This document shows positions 52,640 to 62,041 of a stretch of DNA of 64,000 bases, piece after piece (position 1 is the stretch's first letter; every line of letters starts with the position of its first letter). The position numbers were made by a program, and so were the translations under genes. The stretch is from positions 4,993,966-5,057,965 of the forward strand of contig OX638352.1 of the NCBI GenBank assembly GCA_951813545.1. Reading direction: 5' to 3'. This DNA is from an uncultured Poribacteria bacterium. GTDB lineage: Bacteria; Poribacteria; WGA-4E; WGA-3G. The notes under the pieces are model-generated. The model was not told the DNA's origin, did not search any database, and saw only the letters and a list, made by a program, of their open reading frames with translations.

Positions 52640-52848
52640 AGTCAACTACCCAAGTCTTTAGACTTGGGCTTGTGCGAAGCGCATGCCAAGCGTCCACTCC
52701 ACAAGTTAAACGGTTTTCTACAGTCCAATATCGCAGTATCTTGGTGTGGCAGCCAGCACAATGTTTCGGATGCTCCCCAAGTCTGATTCCCCTTGGAGAC
52801 TGTGATCTGGATGGGGCAATATATAACCCGTAAGGGAGATTACAAACG
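52640..52848 (+). ncRNA. Candidate omega-RNA region upstream of isrB
   Basis: A 209-bp non-coding, structured stretch directly upstream of isrB. It begins with the left-end hairpin and continues with paired-looking segments (CTCCCCAAGTCTGATTCCCC...GGGGCAAT). In characterised IsrB/IscB loci the guide RNA is encoded here; the fold was not computed. Confidence 0.45.
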
Positions 52849-53874
52849 ATGTTTGTTCCGGTAACGAGTCAAACAGGTAAAAAGTTGATGCCTACGCGTG
52901 CCAACAAAGCAGGCATGCTGATTAAGAAAGGTTTAGCCACACCGTATTGGTCTAATGGTATCTTTTGTATCAGGCTTACCTATGCTACCGAAGCCGAATA
53001 CACGCAAGATATAGTCGTAGGTATAGACCCCGGTAGTCAGAAAGAAGGTTTTACCATCAAATCGGAAGCACACACCTATTTGAATGTGCAGGCAGACGCT
53101 CACAATCAAGTGGGTAAGAAAGTGGCAAAACGACGCGAGTTGCGGAGAGGTCGGCGTTCACGTAAGTGTCCGAACCGAAAAAACCGTATGAATCGTCTTG
53201 CGAACAGAGAACGTATACCTGCCGGCACCCGTGCGAGGTGGGATTGGAAACTTCGCATCCTTGATTGGCTGTCGAAGCTGTATCCAGTCACACACGTCTG
53301 CGTCGAGGATATTAAGGCACGGACAAAGCAGTATCAACAGCGATGGAATCAGTCATTTAGTCCACTTGAAGTGGGTAAGCAGTGGTTTTATACCGAAATC
53401 CGAAAGCAGTGGCAGTTGCTAACACTTCAAGGGTGGGAAACCAAAGAGATACGCGATAGGTTAGGGCTAAAGAAGTCGTCAAATAAACTCTCAGAAACCT
53501 TTGCCGCACACTGTGTAGATAGTTGGTGTCTCGCATATCAGAGTATAGGGGGTAATCCGATACCTGACAACACGGATGTATTCTGTATAGCCCCCATACC
53601 TATCAGACGAAGGAGTCTACACCGTGAACAAGAGTCGAGAGGCAGGAAACGAAATAGATATGGTGGCACGCGGTGTTTGCATACAGTCAAGAACGCACTC
53701 GTCAAACATGTCAAACACGGGCTCCTCCGCGTCTCAGGCTACCAAAATGGAAAACTGACGCTCAGCGAAATCAGCAGTAGCAAACAAGTCGTACTTCAAG
53801 CAAAAGAAAACGAATATACCATCTTGAAACGACTCAACTTCAAATATAAGGACGCTACTACATCCCAAACCTAA
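52849..53874 (+). CDS. isrB: IsrB-type RuvC nuclease (RNA-guided nickase family)
   Basis: A 341-residue IscB-superfamily protein without HNH. Order: PLMP domain (GKKLMPTRANKAGMLIKKGL), RuvC-I (VVGIDPGSQKEGFTI, D60), arginine-rich bridge helix (RRELRRGRRSRK), RuvC-II (THVCVEDIKART, E153), RuvC-III (ETFAAHCVDSWCLAY, H221/D224) and the basic C-terminal part (RKRNRYGGT, LLRVSGYQNGKLTL). Only about 65 residues lie between RuvC-II and III, too few for HNH, and NQSFSPLEVGKQWFY and LGLKKSSNK fill the gap as in IsrB. All RuvC residues are present, so it may be active. GGGAG precedes the ATG. Confidence 0.88.
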   Translation: MFVPVTSQTGKKLMPTRANKAGMLIKKGLATPYWSNGIFCIRLTYATEAEYTQDIVVGIDPGSQKEGFTIKSEAHTYLNVQADAHNQVGKKVAKRRELRRGRRSRKCPNRKNRMNRLANRERIPAGTRARWDWKLRILDWLSKLYPVTHVCVEDIKARTKQYQQRWNQSFSPLEVGKQWFYTEIRKQWQLLTLQGWETKEIRDRLGLKKSSNKLSETFAAHCVDSWCLAYQSIGGNPIPDNTDVFCIAPIPIRRRSLHREQESRGRKRNRYGGTRCLHTVKNALVKHVKHGLLRVSGYQNGKLTLSEISSSKQVVLQAKENEYTILKRLNFKYKDATTSQT

Positions 53875-53939
53875 AGGATTGGGTCTTGTAGCGAAGATTA
53901 GATAACAATACGAAAAAAACAGAGGCAAAGGAACAAAAA

Positions 53940-56681
53940 ATGAACCGATTGATGCTGTTGATACTCGCCATTAGCATTGGACTTGTGAGTGAAGTTTTCT
54001 CTCAAGAACGCTCTGCTCAAGAAAATCTGGCTACAAAAAGGATGACAGCGACCCTCGCAGGAAATGTTATCTGGAAAGGGCAAGATCTGTCACATACGAG
54101 TGTATCGGTCTATCGAGACGATAAACTAAGAGATCTGTATATCAGTGGGATTCCACAGCTGGGTGACGGACGATTCACGCTCCGTGTTGAACCCGGCAGC
54201 TACTATCTCGTCGCTTATGTCGATGTCGATAAATCTGGCAATTTTGATGCAGGCGATGGTTTGGGTATCTTCGGGATCACCGATTGGAACGATCAACAGC
54301 AAAGGTATCAGATAATCGAGATAGACGATGGACAAAAGGTACAAGGCTTAGAGATTCCGATAACAGCACGAATGACTTACGTTAACAGGGAACCCAAAAT
54401 TGTTTCAATTTCTCAATACGAACCGAGTCAACTTCAACAATTCCAAACAGAATTGCGCGCCGCAACATCTGGCTGTCGCGGCACACTCAGTGTTGCACAG
54501 ACGAACGAAAATTCGCAACCATCGCTCGGAAATCGAAAAGCGTTAATTCTGGCGTATACGGATCTATCTTGGAAATATCGCGCCGGTATTGCCCCCGTAA
54601 CGGACGCAGGAACATGGTCTCTCAATCTGCTGCCGGGGAAATACTACCTCATGGCGATTGTCGATAACAACAACACGAATAAATTGGATGCAGGTGACAA
54701 CTTCGGTTTCTACGGTGTCGAAGATATGCGGAAGCGCGGCGAATTCCCGGAGCCGGTGCTGGTTTCCCAAAACAAGTTTACTGAAGATGTTGCGATAGCA
54801 ATTACCGCAACCTATCAGAGGCGTAAAAAGACAAAAACCGAAAATACGAGTATACTGACCGGGCATGTATCGCTTCCCGAAGATGCAACCGCACGCGTCG
54901 AAGTGTACGCCGAACCTGCCTTAGTCACCCCCATCGCAAGTGGCGATACGGCTACTGGTGGTATATTCCGCATCGCGCTTCCAGCGGGTGAATACTATGT
55001 CATCGTTAACTTCGATGCTAACAAAGACGGCAGATATAGTGAGGGGGACGGGTTAGGCGGATACGGAACAGTGGACATTACGACACAACCACCGGCTCCG
55101 ATCATACTTGCAGAGAGAGAAAACCTTGACATTGAGCTCGTGATAAGTGCCCGCTACGACTCGAACGGACATCTGCACCCGGCACCTCCGGGCATCGAAG
55201 CCCACATAGAACAGGGTAATATCGCGGGACGTATAAGGTGGGATGGACACACCGTTCAACACGGGATTTTGACGCTCTCCTATACGCCTGATTTCAACGC
55301 ACCGATTGCTATGCCAATTTCCGTCGCGGGAGATGGAAGTTATCAGGTCCCAGTATTGCCCGGCAGTTATTATATTATGGCAGTAATGGACGCAAACAAG
55401 GACGGAAGAACGGGTATCACCGATGGCGTTGGAATATACGGCACACGCCAACCCGCACGTGGTGAGCCTACGGCGGTCAATGTATTCTCCGGACAGACAA
55501 CAACACACATTGATATCGACATCCTCGCCAGCTACATTGACGAAGAAGGGAATATGGCGGAAATTGAGGACGGTGGACGCTGGGAAATTAGAAAACAGTA
55601 TGGTGAACCTGAAGACGTTTTTAGACTTACCCGTAATGGACGCGTGAACGAGGAGTGGAAATATTGGACAAAGGGACTCAGTTTTCTCTGGAAAGCGAAC
55701 GGTGCGGGTTGGGAATTCGGAGGTGAAGAACCCTTTACCCCGAAAAAAGGAATTACCGCAGACCAGATAAATAGAAGTGGAACAGAAACATTCGGACTCG
55801 GAGATTCCATAGATGCTGAACCGACTGATGTTCCACAAAACCCATCTACAGCGGAACAATTATCAGCGTTCATCTACTTCGCCTACGACGATATAATTTG
55901 GGGTATTGCTCCGGATGGCAGTAATGCTCCATTGGGTGCTGGACACAATCCAACAGTCGCGAATGACGGCACTCTCGTTTATCAGGACAGGGACGGAAAT
56001 ATTATCGTTCGGAGTCGCGAGAAACTGGCGGGTTCCCTGCTGCTTGACAGCCGGCAGATGGCAAGAGATGTAGCAATATCACCTGATGCGAAATACATCG
56101 CATATACACGTCCAGAGTTTGGAAACCGTAGTCGCGTTGTTGTCCGACATCTCCTGACGGAATCTGAGTTTACTGTGCCATCAACGGCGATGCAGAGTTT
56201 CACCCCGGCATGGAATAGCGATGGCTCAGTGCTTGCTTACGTCACAGCGGGAACAATCGAAAATCCAGAGGATACGGAACAGCGGCAAAACATTTATGCG
56301 TTTGACCAAGTGACAAACAGCGTGGAGCCTGTTGTAGTATCCACCGCAGATGACACAGAACCGACGTGGGCACCTGACAATCCGAATCAATTGGCGTTCA
56401 CCCGAACGGAAGGTAACTACCAACAGATTTGGCTCGTCACCTACTCGGACGAAGGTGTTCCAACGGAAAAACAGTTAACCCAAAAAGGTGGCTCGCATCC
56501 TGTATGGATACCGCCAGAGGGACGCTGGATCTTGTACGAGAATAACGGGCAACTCTGGACAATCGACACAGAGAATCCAGAGACTACCGAAGCACCACTA
56601 ACGTACAACGGGCAGGTCGTCTTTGGACACGAACCGGCAGTCTTAGGACGCGCGTCTAACAGATCGCCAACTGCAAAGTAA
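53940..56681 (+). CDS. Large secreted repeat protein with C-terminal propeller
   Basis: A 913-residue exported protein (signal peptide MNRLMLLILAISIGLVSEVF). The first ~520 residues hold four modules resembling carboxypeptidase-regulatory-like beta-sandwiches, each ending in an Asp-rich loop: DVDKSGNFDAGDGLGIFG, DNNNTNKLDAGDNFGFYG, DANKDGRYSEGDGLGGYG and DANKDGRTGITDGVGIYG. These look like Ca-binding loops. A linker leads to a C-terminal PD40-like propeller (for example ARDVAISPDAKYIAYTRPEF, FTPAWNSDGSVLAYV). No enzymatic motif. A surface-binding role is inferred. Confidence 0.8.
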   Translation: MNRLMLLILAISIGLVSEVFSQERSAQENLATKRMTATLAGNVIWKGQDLSHTSVSVYRDDKLRDLYISGIPQLGDGRFTLRVEPGSYYLVAYVDVDKSGNFDAGDGLGIFGITDWNDQQQRYQIIEIDDGQKVQGLEIPITARMTYVNREPKIVSISQYEPSQLQQFQTELRAATSGCRGTLSVAQTNENSQPSLGNRKALILAYTDLSWKYRAGIAPVTDAGTWSLNLLPGKYYLMAIVDNNNTNKLDAGDNFGFYGVEDMRKRGEFPEPVLVSQNKFTEDVAIAITATYQRRKKTKTENTSILTGHVSLPEDATARVEVYAEPALVTPIASGDTATGGIFRIALPAGEYYVIVNFDANKDGRYSEGDGLGGYGTVDITTQPPAPIILAERENLDIELVISARYDSNGHLHPAPPGIEAHIEQGNIAGRIRWDGHTVQHGILTLSYTPDFNAPIAMPISVAGDGSYQVPVLPGSYYIMAVMDANKDGRTGITDGVGIYGTRQPARGEPTAVNVFSGQTTTHIDIDILASYIDEEGNMAEIEDGGRWEIRKQYGEPEDVFRLTRNGRVNEEWKYWTKGLSFLWKANGAGWEFGGEEPFTPKKGITADQINRSGTETFGLGDSIDAEPTDVPQNPSTAEQLSAFIYFAYDDIIWGIAPDGSNAPLGAGHNPTVANDGTLVYQDRDGNIIVRSREKLAGSLLLDSRQMARDVAISPDAKYIAYTRPEFGNRSRVVVRHLLTESEFTVPSTAMQSFTPAWNSDGSVLAYVTAGTIENPEDTEQRQNIYAFDQVTNSVEPVVVSTADDTEPTWAPDNPNQLAFTRTEGNYQQIWLVTYSDEGVPTEKQLTQKGGSHPVWIPPEGRWILYENNGQLWTIDTENPETTEAPLTYNGQVVFGHEPAVLGRASNRSPTAK

Positions 56682-56751
56682 GGCATTTTACGCGATAGAG
56701 ACGGAGAAGAACATTCTCGTGAAAACATCCAAACCGAGCTGGAAGGATAAA

Positions 56752-56873
56752 TAATAGCGTAAAACCCACAATTACTTAGACATTACGGGGAGGCGAGGAT
56801 AAAATCCTCGCCAGCAGTGGTGAGGGTTTCCTTTACTGAACAACTGTCCACATATCTTCGGACTTTACTATAA
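56752..56873. repeat. About 120-bp MITE-like element, copy 2
   Basis: It has the same plan as 4490-4609: a TTATAGTAAA-type left end (here TAATAGCGTAAAACCC), a right end TTTACTATAA and a perfect internal hairpin GGCGAGGAT-AAA-ATCCTCGCC (56792-56812). It ends one base before the ATG of the next gene. Confidence 0.6.
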
Positions 56874-56874
56874 A

Positions 56875-58194
56875 ATGATTTACATTCGATTCACGCGCAT
56901 CGTTTTAGTTTTCATATTGATACTATTAGTCATCGGAGTGAACGTCGCCAACGCGCAATGGCTCTTGATACCGATGGAGCAGGGTGCACAAACGAATCAC
57001 TTGAAAGCCTACGGTTTGACGTACTGGGCATTAGAGGTCCCACGCGAATACCGATGTTACTGGTGGCTCAACTACCGCGGTGGTGCGTTCGTGCTGCCGG
57101 ATTCGCAAGATGTGCGACTGCAAGCGACGCTAATGGGTGTACGTTTTGAACCGATAAATCAGGCTGACTACACCAGCATAAAGGAATCTGTCCTTGAAGG
57201 TAGTAACATGGATGAGATTCTATTAGAAAAGGCACCGAAAATCGCTGTCTACGCGCCATCAGAAGCGTCACCTTACCGAGACCCTTGGGATGATGCTGTC
57301 AAAATCGCATTGGATTACGCGCAGATCCCCTATGACGAAATCTGGGATAAAGAGGTCCAAAGCGGTATTCTTGAACTCGGTGACTACGATTGGCTGCACC
57401 TCCACCACGAAGATTTCACGGGGCAACACGGTAAATTTCACGCTTCGTTTTCTTCCCAGGTCTGGTATCAGCAGCGGATGCTGATGTTTGAACAAGCCGC
57501 CACGGAAGCCGGATTTCAGCGGGTCTCGCAGCATAAAGGACAGACAGCACAAATGATCGCAGACTATATCGTCAACGGTGGCTTCATCTTTGCAATGTGC
57601 TCAGCACCAGAAACGCTTGACATCGCATTGGCGACCCACGCAGGTATAATCGACATCGTTGCCCCGGAATTGGATGGCACACCGATTGATTCAGACGCTG
57701 AGACGCGACTCGACTTTCAGCGCACCTTAGCATTTGAAAATTTCAACCTCTATACGAACCCATACCGTTATGAATTCTCGGACATAGACAATCCGAATCC
57801 TGATCGAGATGCACAAAGCGGCGTTGAAGATTTCAAACTCTTTGAATTCGCTGCAAAGCACGATCCGATTCCGACGATGCTCACACAAAATCATGTTAGT
57901 GTTGTGCCGGGCTATCTCGGTCAGACGACATCGTTTAATATGGACAGGATTCGGGGTTCCGTCACAATCTTAGGGCAGGTAGAAGGCAGCAACTATGCAA
58001 AATACATCCACGGCAAATTAGGGAAAGGCACCTTCACGTTCCTCGGCGGACACGATCCGGAAGACTACCGCCATCTTGTTGGGGAGGGAAAAATCCCGAC
58101 GAACCTCGATTTGCACAAACACTCACCTGGGTATAGATTGATACTGAACAATATCCTGTTTCCAGCTGCCCGCAAGAAACCGCAGAAAACGTGA
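56875..58194 (+). CDS. Secreted protein of unknown function (family often auto-named asparagine synthetase B)
   Basis: A 439-residue exported protein: signal peptide LVFILILLVIGVNVANAQ, then WLLIPMEQGAQTNHLKAYGL and WWLNYRGGAFVLPDSQD, a start I associate with bacterial proteins carried as asparagine synthetase B, although no synthetase motif is visible. The middle (YDWLHLHHEDFTGQHGKF, FIFAMCSAPETLDIALATHA) looks like a GATase/ThuA-like fold. The C-terminus ends with FTFLGGHDPEDYRHL and a basic tail. There is no Shine-Dalgarno; the 5' leader is the MITE-like repeat. The function is open. Confidence 0.75.
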   Translation: MIYIRFTRIVLVFILILLVIGVNVANAQWLLIPMEQGAQTNHLKAYGLTYWALEVPREYRCYWWLNYRGGAFVLPDSQDVRLQATLMGVRFEPINQADYTSIKESVLEGSNMDEILLEKAPKIAVYAPSEASPYRDPWDDAVKIALDYAQIPYDEIWDKEVQSGILELGDYDWLHLHHEDFTGQHGKFHASFSSQVWYQQRMLMFEQAATEAGFQRVSQHKGQTAQMIADYIVNGGFIFAMCSAPETLDIALATHAGIIDIVAPELDGTPIDSDAETRLDFQRTLAFENFNLYTNPYRYEFSDIDNPNPDRDAQSGVEDFKLFEFAAKHDPIPTMLTQNHVSVVPGYLGQTTSFNMDRIRGSVTILGQVEGSNYAKYIHGKLGKGTFTFLGGHDPEDYRHLVGEGKIPTNLDLHKHSPGYRLILNNILFPAARKKPQKT

Positions 58195-58314
58195 GTAGTT
58201 GTCAGTCCGCTCACTACGTTCGCTTTCAGTTGTCAGTTGTCAGTTAAGAGACATTTTCTGTTAGCCAGAAATTTCTTCAACTGATAACTGGCAACCAGTT
58301 GAAGGATTACAGAC
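58195..58314. repeat. GTTGTCAG repeat region
   Basis: Repeated TTGTCAGT words and an inverted AACTGATAACTGGCAACCAG segment, as at 39817-39969. It precedes the NAD synthetase ATG. Confidence 0.5.
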
Positions 58315-60405
58315 ATGAAAGTAGTTCTCGCAACGTGCAATTTGAATCAGTGGAGCCTTGACTTTGAAGGTAACACTGAGCGTATCATCGAATCCATTGA
58401 GATAGCAAAAGCGCGTGGGGCACGGTACCGGTTGGGACCAGAACTGGAAATCACGGGGTATTCCTGCGAAGATCACTTTCTGGAACTTGATACGCTGCGG
58501 CATAGCTGGGAATCGCTGGCGTGTATCCTCAAAGGCGGATATACAGACGGCATTTTGTGTGATATCGGGATGCCGATCATGCATAAAAATGTCCGCTACA
58601 ACTGCCGGGTTTTCGTGTTAAACGGCAAGCTGCTGTTAATTCGACCAAAGATGATACTCGCGAGCGACGGCAACTACCGAGAGGCGCGCTGGTTTACTGC
58701 ATGGGAACGGGGTTGGACAACCGAACCTTATATACTGCCACACGAAATTACCGAACTGACTGACCAACGGAAGGTTCCTATCGGCATCGCCGCGATCGCT
58801 ACTATGGATACACTCTTGGCAGCCGAAACCTGTGAGGAGCTCTTTGTGCCGATGAGTCCGCATATCCATTTCGGTAATGCCGGTGTTGAAATCATCGCGA
58901 ACGGGTCAGGTTCTCACCACGAGCTGCGGAAATTGGACACGCGCGTCGCGCTCATTCGGAACGCGAGTGCCAAAAGTGGTGGGGTCTACCTCTACGCAAA
59001 TCAACAAGGGTGTGATGGCGGTAGGCTTTATTTCGATGGCTGCGCGCTGATTGCGCAAAACGGTGAAATATTAGCGCAAGGTTCTCAGTTTTCACTTAAA
59101 GATGTGGAGGTCGTCACCGCCACGGTGAACCTTCACGATGTTCGTACATATCGTGGTGCGAAGGCGAGTCGAGCAGTCCAGGCAAGTAAAACAGAACAGC
59201 TGCCACAGATAGATGTTGGTTTTGAACTCAATCCCTCGCACTCGGAAAAAGTGCTGAGAGTGAATACAAAGATTGACCCGCACTACCACACCCCTGAAGA
59301 AGAGATAGCCCTCGGTCCCGCGTGTTGGCTTTGGGACTATCTACGCAGATCTGGTGCAGGCGGGTACTTCATTCCGCTCTCTGGCGGTGCGGACAGTGGT
59401 GCCGTCGCAACGATCGTGGGTTCAATGTGCCAACTCGTCGCCAAAGCTATCCGAGAAAAGGACGAATCGGTTATCCGTGATGCCAGTCGATGGTTAGAAG
59501 CGGGTGAAACACCAGATATTCTCACGGATCCGTGTGTCCTTGCCAATCGTTTGTTATATACATGCTACATCGGTACGGAGAACAGTTCCGGTGACACACA
59601 GAAACGAGCGAAACAACTCGCTGAGCAAATCGGGGCATATCATCTAAACATCAACATGGATGGGCTTGTGCATGCGTTGCAGACCCTCTTTACTCGCATT
59701 ACACAGAAAACGCCTCGATTCAAAGTAGAGGGTGGATCGTATAGAGAAAATCAGGCACTCCAGAACATACAGGCGCGACTACGGATGGTTCTCAGTTACC
59801 TCTTCGCCCAGATGCTGCCGTGGGTGCGAAACCGTGAAGGCACGCTTCTCGTTTTGGGCACGGGTAACGTTGATGAGGCTCTGCGCGGCTACCTGACGAA
59901 ATACGATTGTAGTAGCGGCGACATCAATCCAATTGGTGGGATTAGTAAGCATGACCTACGCGGCTTCCTTGACTGGGCGAGGGACAACCTCGGCTATACT
60001 GCGCTCTCGGAAATTGTTGACGCGCCACCGACAGCAGAATTGGAACCGATAACCGAAACCTACACACAAACCGATGAAGATGACATGGGAATGACCTACG
60101 CCGAATTGAGCCGTTTCGGACAACTCCGAAAAATGGAACAGTGTGGTCCCGTCAGCATGTTTGAAAAATTAGTGCAAGAGTGGGAGCATTTGCCGCCGCG
60201 TGAGGTCGCTGAGAAGGTGAAAAGGTTCTTTCGATATTATGCCACCAATCGTCACAAAATGACGACGTTAACACCCTCCTACCATGCCGAATCTTACTCA
60301 CCAGATGACAACCGCTTTGATCTGCGGCAATTCCTCTATAACGTTCAATGGACTTGGCAGTTCCGTCACATCGATGCCTGCGTTAAAAAATTGGAGGCGG
60401 AGTGA
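58315..60405 (+). CDS. nadE: Glutamine-dependent NAD synthetase
   Basis: A 696-residue two-domain enzyme converting deamido-NAD to NAD with ammonia channelled from glutamine. The N-terminal nitrilase-like glutaminase has E43 in GPELEITGYS, K112 in RPKMILASDGNYRE and C173 in ETCEELFVP. The C-terminal synthetase has the ATP-pyrophosphatase loop PLSGGADSGAV (356-361) and GTGNVDEALRGYLTKYD. The long form, with the ADSGA loop and total length near 700, resembles the eukaryotic-type group. GTG of the next gene overlaps its stop. Confidence 0.96.
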   Translation: MKVVLATCNLNQWSLDFEGNTERIIESIEIAKARGARYRLGPELEITGYSCEDHFLELDTLRHSWESLACILKGGYTDGILCDIGMPIMHKNVRYNCRVFVLNGKLLLIRPKMILASDGNYREARWFTAWERGWTTEPYILPHEITELTDQRKVPIGIAAIATMDTLLAAETCEELFVPMSPHIHFGNAGVEIIANGSGSHHELRKLDTRVALIRNASAKSGGVYLYANQQGCDGGRLYFDGCALIAQNGEILAQGSQFSLKDVEVVTATVNLHDVRTYRGAKASRAVQASKTEQLPQIDVGFELNPSHSEKVLRVNTKIDPHYHTPEEEIALGPACWLWDYLRRSGAGGYFIPLSGGADSGAVATIVGSMCQLVAKAIREKDESVIRDASRWLEAGETPDILTDPCVLANRLLYTCYIGTENSSGDTQKRAKQLAEQIGAYHLNINMDGLVHALQTLFTRITQKTPRFKVEGGSYRENQALQNIQARLRMVLSYLFAQMLPWVRNREGTLLVLGTGNVDEALRGYLTKYDCSSGDINPIGGISKHDLRGFLDWARDNLGYTALSEIVDAPPTAELEPITETYTQTDEDDMGMTYAELSRFGQLRKMEQCGPVSMFEKLVQEWEHLPPREVAEKVKRFFRYYATNRHKMTTLTPSYHAESYSPDDNRFDLRQFLYNVQWTWQFRHIDACVKKLEAE

Positions 60406-61991
60406 TAGTGAATTCCCCGTTCCGTTCAAACAGAGGAAGGATAACTGATGCCTACGCGCGCTCTTATCCAAAACCGCGGATCCTATACGTTCTCCTCGCA
60501 CTCATACTTATTCTGAACACTGCGTATGGCGCGCCCGATGTTCCTCTAAATTTCGACGGATGGGTTACCGAGGCACTCGCGAAGTTGGAGACATCAGGCA
60601 TCACAGGTGGATTTCATCGGCAAACTGCGCCACTCTCAAGGAGCGAAGTGGCACAAATAATCCAGCAGGCTGAATCTCGGATTCGCACAGGTGCTGTTGC
60701 TCCATCAGCGATAGATAGAAAACTCTTGGAAAAATTGAAACGAGAATTCGGTAAAGAACTTGCTGGTCGCAATGGACAAACAATAGGCTTTATTCCGCAA
60801 CTTCGAGCGACAGAAAAAAAAATGGCACCAGCATTCGAGACCGCACTTCACTATACATTAGGGCAACTCGAACAGAGCATCGCACCGCGCTTAGTGCTTT
60901 ACTCTGAATTTGAGGCACACAATTTTGAGAGTCCGCCCCTCGCTGGAAAAACAGCGGAACAACGGCTTGAGCGTTGGCGAGGCGGATATACCAGCGACTT
61001 CAAGAGGGGTTACTTGCAAGTTAACAGCGCGCACCTCAACCTACTCGTCGGCAGAGACTGGCTCTTTTGGGGTGCGAGTCCGTACAAAACGGTTGGAATC
61101 TCGGATAACTCACCGCCGTTTGATCAGGTTCGACTCTCTGGTACATTCGGGAAACGCCTCAAAGCGACAGCCTTCACCGCACAACTCGATTCAACGTGGT
61201 ATGATGATGGCGAAAAACGCTATCTGGCGAAACGCTACATCAGCGGGCATCGACTCGACTATCAATTCAACGACCGTGTGGAAATCGGTGTTGCTGAATG
61301 GGTGCTTTACGGCGGCGATGCCCAGACGCTGGAATGGAAATACGCAAACCCGATCACCTTCTATTACGCGCTACAATATAACGCGAAGGCAGATGACAAC
61401 GTCATGTTCGCCTTTGATACAGCGATCCGTCCTATTGATGGTGTACGCCTTTACGGAGAATGGGTCATCGATGATATCCAATATGAATCTGATTCCAACG
61501 ATCCGCACGCAGTCGCATGGCTTTTAGGATTGACATGGTATCCGCAACAACTCGGCAGTCAACTCGGACTCCATAGTGAATACGCTCGCGTCAACCGGTG
61601 GGCGTACACACATCTTGTGCCTGATAACCAGTTCACGCACTTCGGTTACACAATTGGACATCCGATCGGTCCCGATTCAGATGTCCTGCGATTTTTGGCG
61701 TCCTATCAATTTACTGTCTCCACTGAGGCTGAGATTCACACAGCGATCACCCGACACGGTGAAGGCACAATCGCAGATCGGTTTTACGGAGAGGATTACG
61801 AGGCACTTCCGTTTCCTACAAGGGTTGTTGCAAGGACTACAGAGATCGGTACGCGGTTCTCTTACCGTCCATTAAACGGATGGAACGCTATATTCTCTTA
61901 CGTGTGGCACTACACACAAAATAGTGAACACCATAAAGGAGAGACCGACCAAGTGCATCGGCTCACGCTTCAGATAGGTTACCTCTGGTAA
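60402..61991 (+). CDS. Wzi-like capsule assembly outer-membrane protein
   Basis: A 529-residue exported protein. The N-terminus has a basic start and signal peptide (ILYVLLALILILNTAYGAP), then a helical region (LAKLETSGITGGFHR, APLSRSEVAQIIQQAESRI) and a long beta-barrel-like C-terminal part with alternating aromatic strands, ending in the typical aromatic terminus LTLQIGYLW. SHAHLNLLVGRDWLFWG-like and NPITFYYALQYN segments fit the capsule-assembly Wzi family. It overlaps nadE by 4 bp. A capsule or surface-polysaccharide role is inferred by family; no capsule genes are nearby. Confidence 0.8.
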   Translation: MIVNSPFRSNRGRITDAYARSYPKPRILYVLLALILILNTAYGAPDVPLNFDGWVTEALAKLETSGITGGFHRQTAPLSRSEVAQIIQQAESRIRTGAVAPSAIDRKLLEKLKREFGKELAGRNGQTIGFIPQLRATEKKMAPAFETALHYTLGQLEQSIAPRLVLYSEFEAHNFESPPLAGKTAEQRLERWRGGYTSDFKRGYLQVNSAHLNLLVGRDWLFWGASPYKTVGISDNSPPFDQVRLSGTFGKRLKATAFTAQLDSTWYDDGEKRYLAKRYISGHRLDYQFNDRVEIGVAEWVLYGGDAQTLEWKYANPITFYYALQYNAKADDNVMFAFDTAIRPIDGVRLYGEWVIDDIQYESDSNDPHAVAWLLGLTWYPQQLGSQLGLHSEYARVNRWAYTHLVPDNQFTHFGYTIGHPIGPDSDVLRFLASYQFTVSTEAEIHTAITRHGEGTIADRFYGEDYEALPFPTRVVARTTEIGTRFSYRPLNGWNAIFSYVWHYTQNSEHHKGETDQVHRLTLQIGYLW

Positions 61992-62041
61992 AAGTGTTAA
62001 AAGCAACCTCAATATCTTATCACCCAACTGAGTAGACAGCA

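Larger units (their letters stand above)
52630..53900 (+). mobile_element. IS200/IS605-like element carrying isrB, no transposase
   Basis: Hairpins mark both ends: CCCAAGTC-TTTA-GACTTGGG (52649-52668) at the left and a CCCAAACC-TAAA-GGATTGGG imperfect stem (53864-53883) at the right. There is no TnpA, so it would depend on a transposase in trans. Exact ends cannot be set by eye. Confidence 0.65.

Noticed and set aside
52849..53874. IscB or Cas9-like protein with HNH, or TnpB
   Set aside because: The gap between RuvC-II and RuvC-III is too short for HNH, and the PLMP domain and split RuvC differ from TnpB.
55053..55859. 268-residue antisense ORF
   Set aside because: It lies wholly within and opposite to the coherent 913-residue secreted protein and shows no domain.
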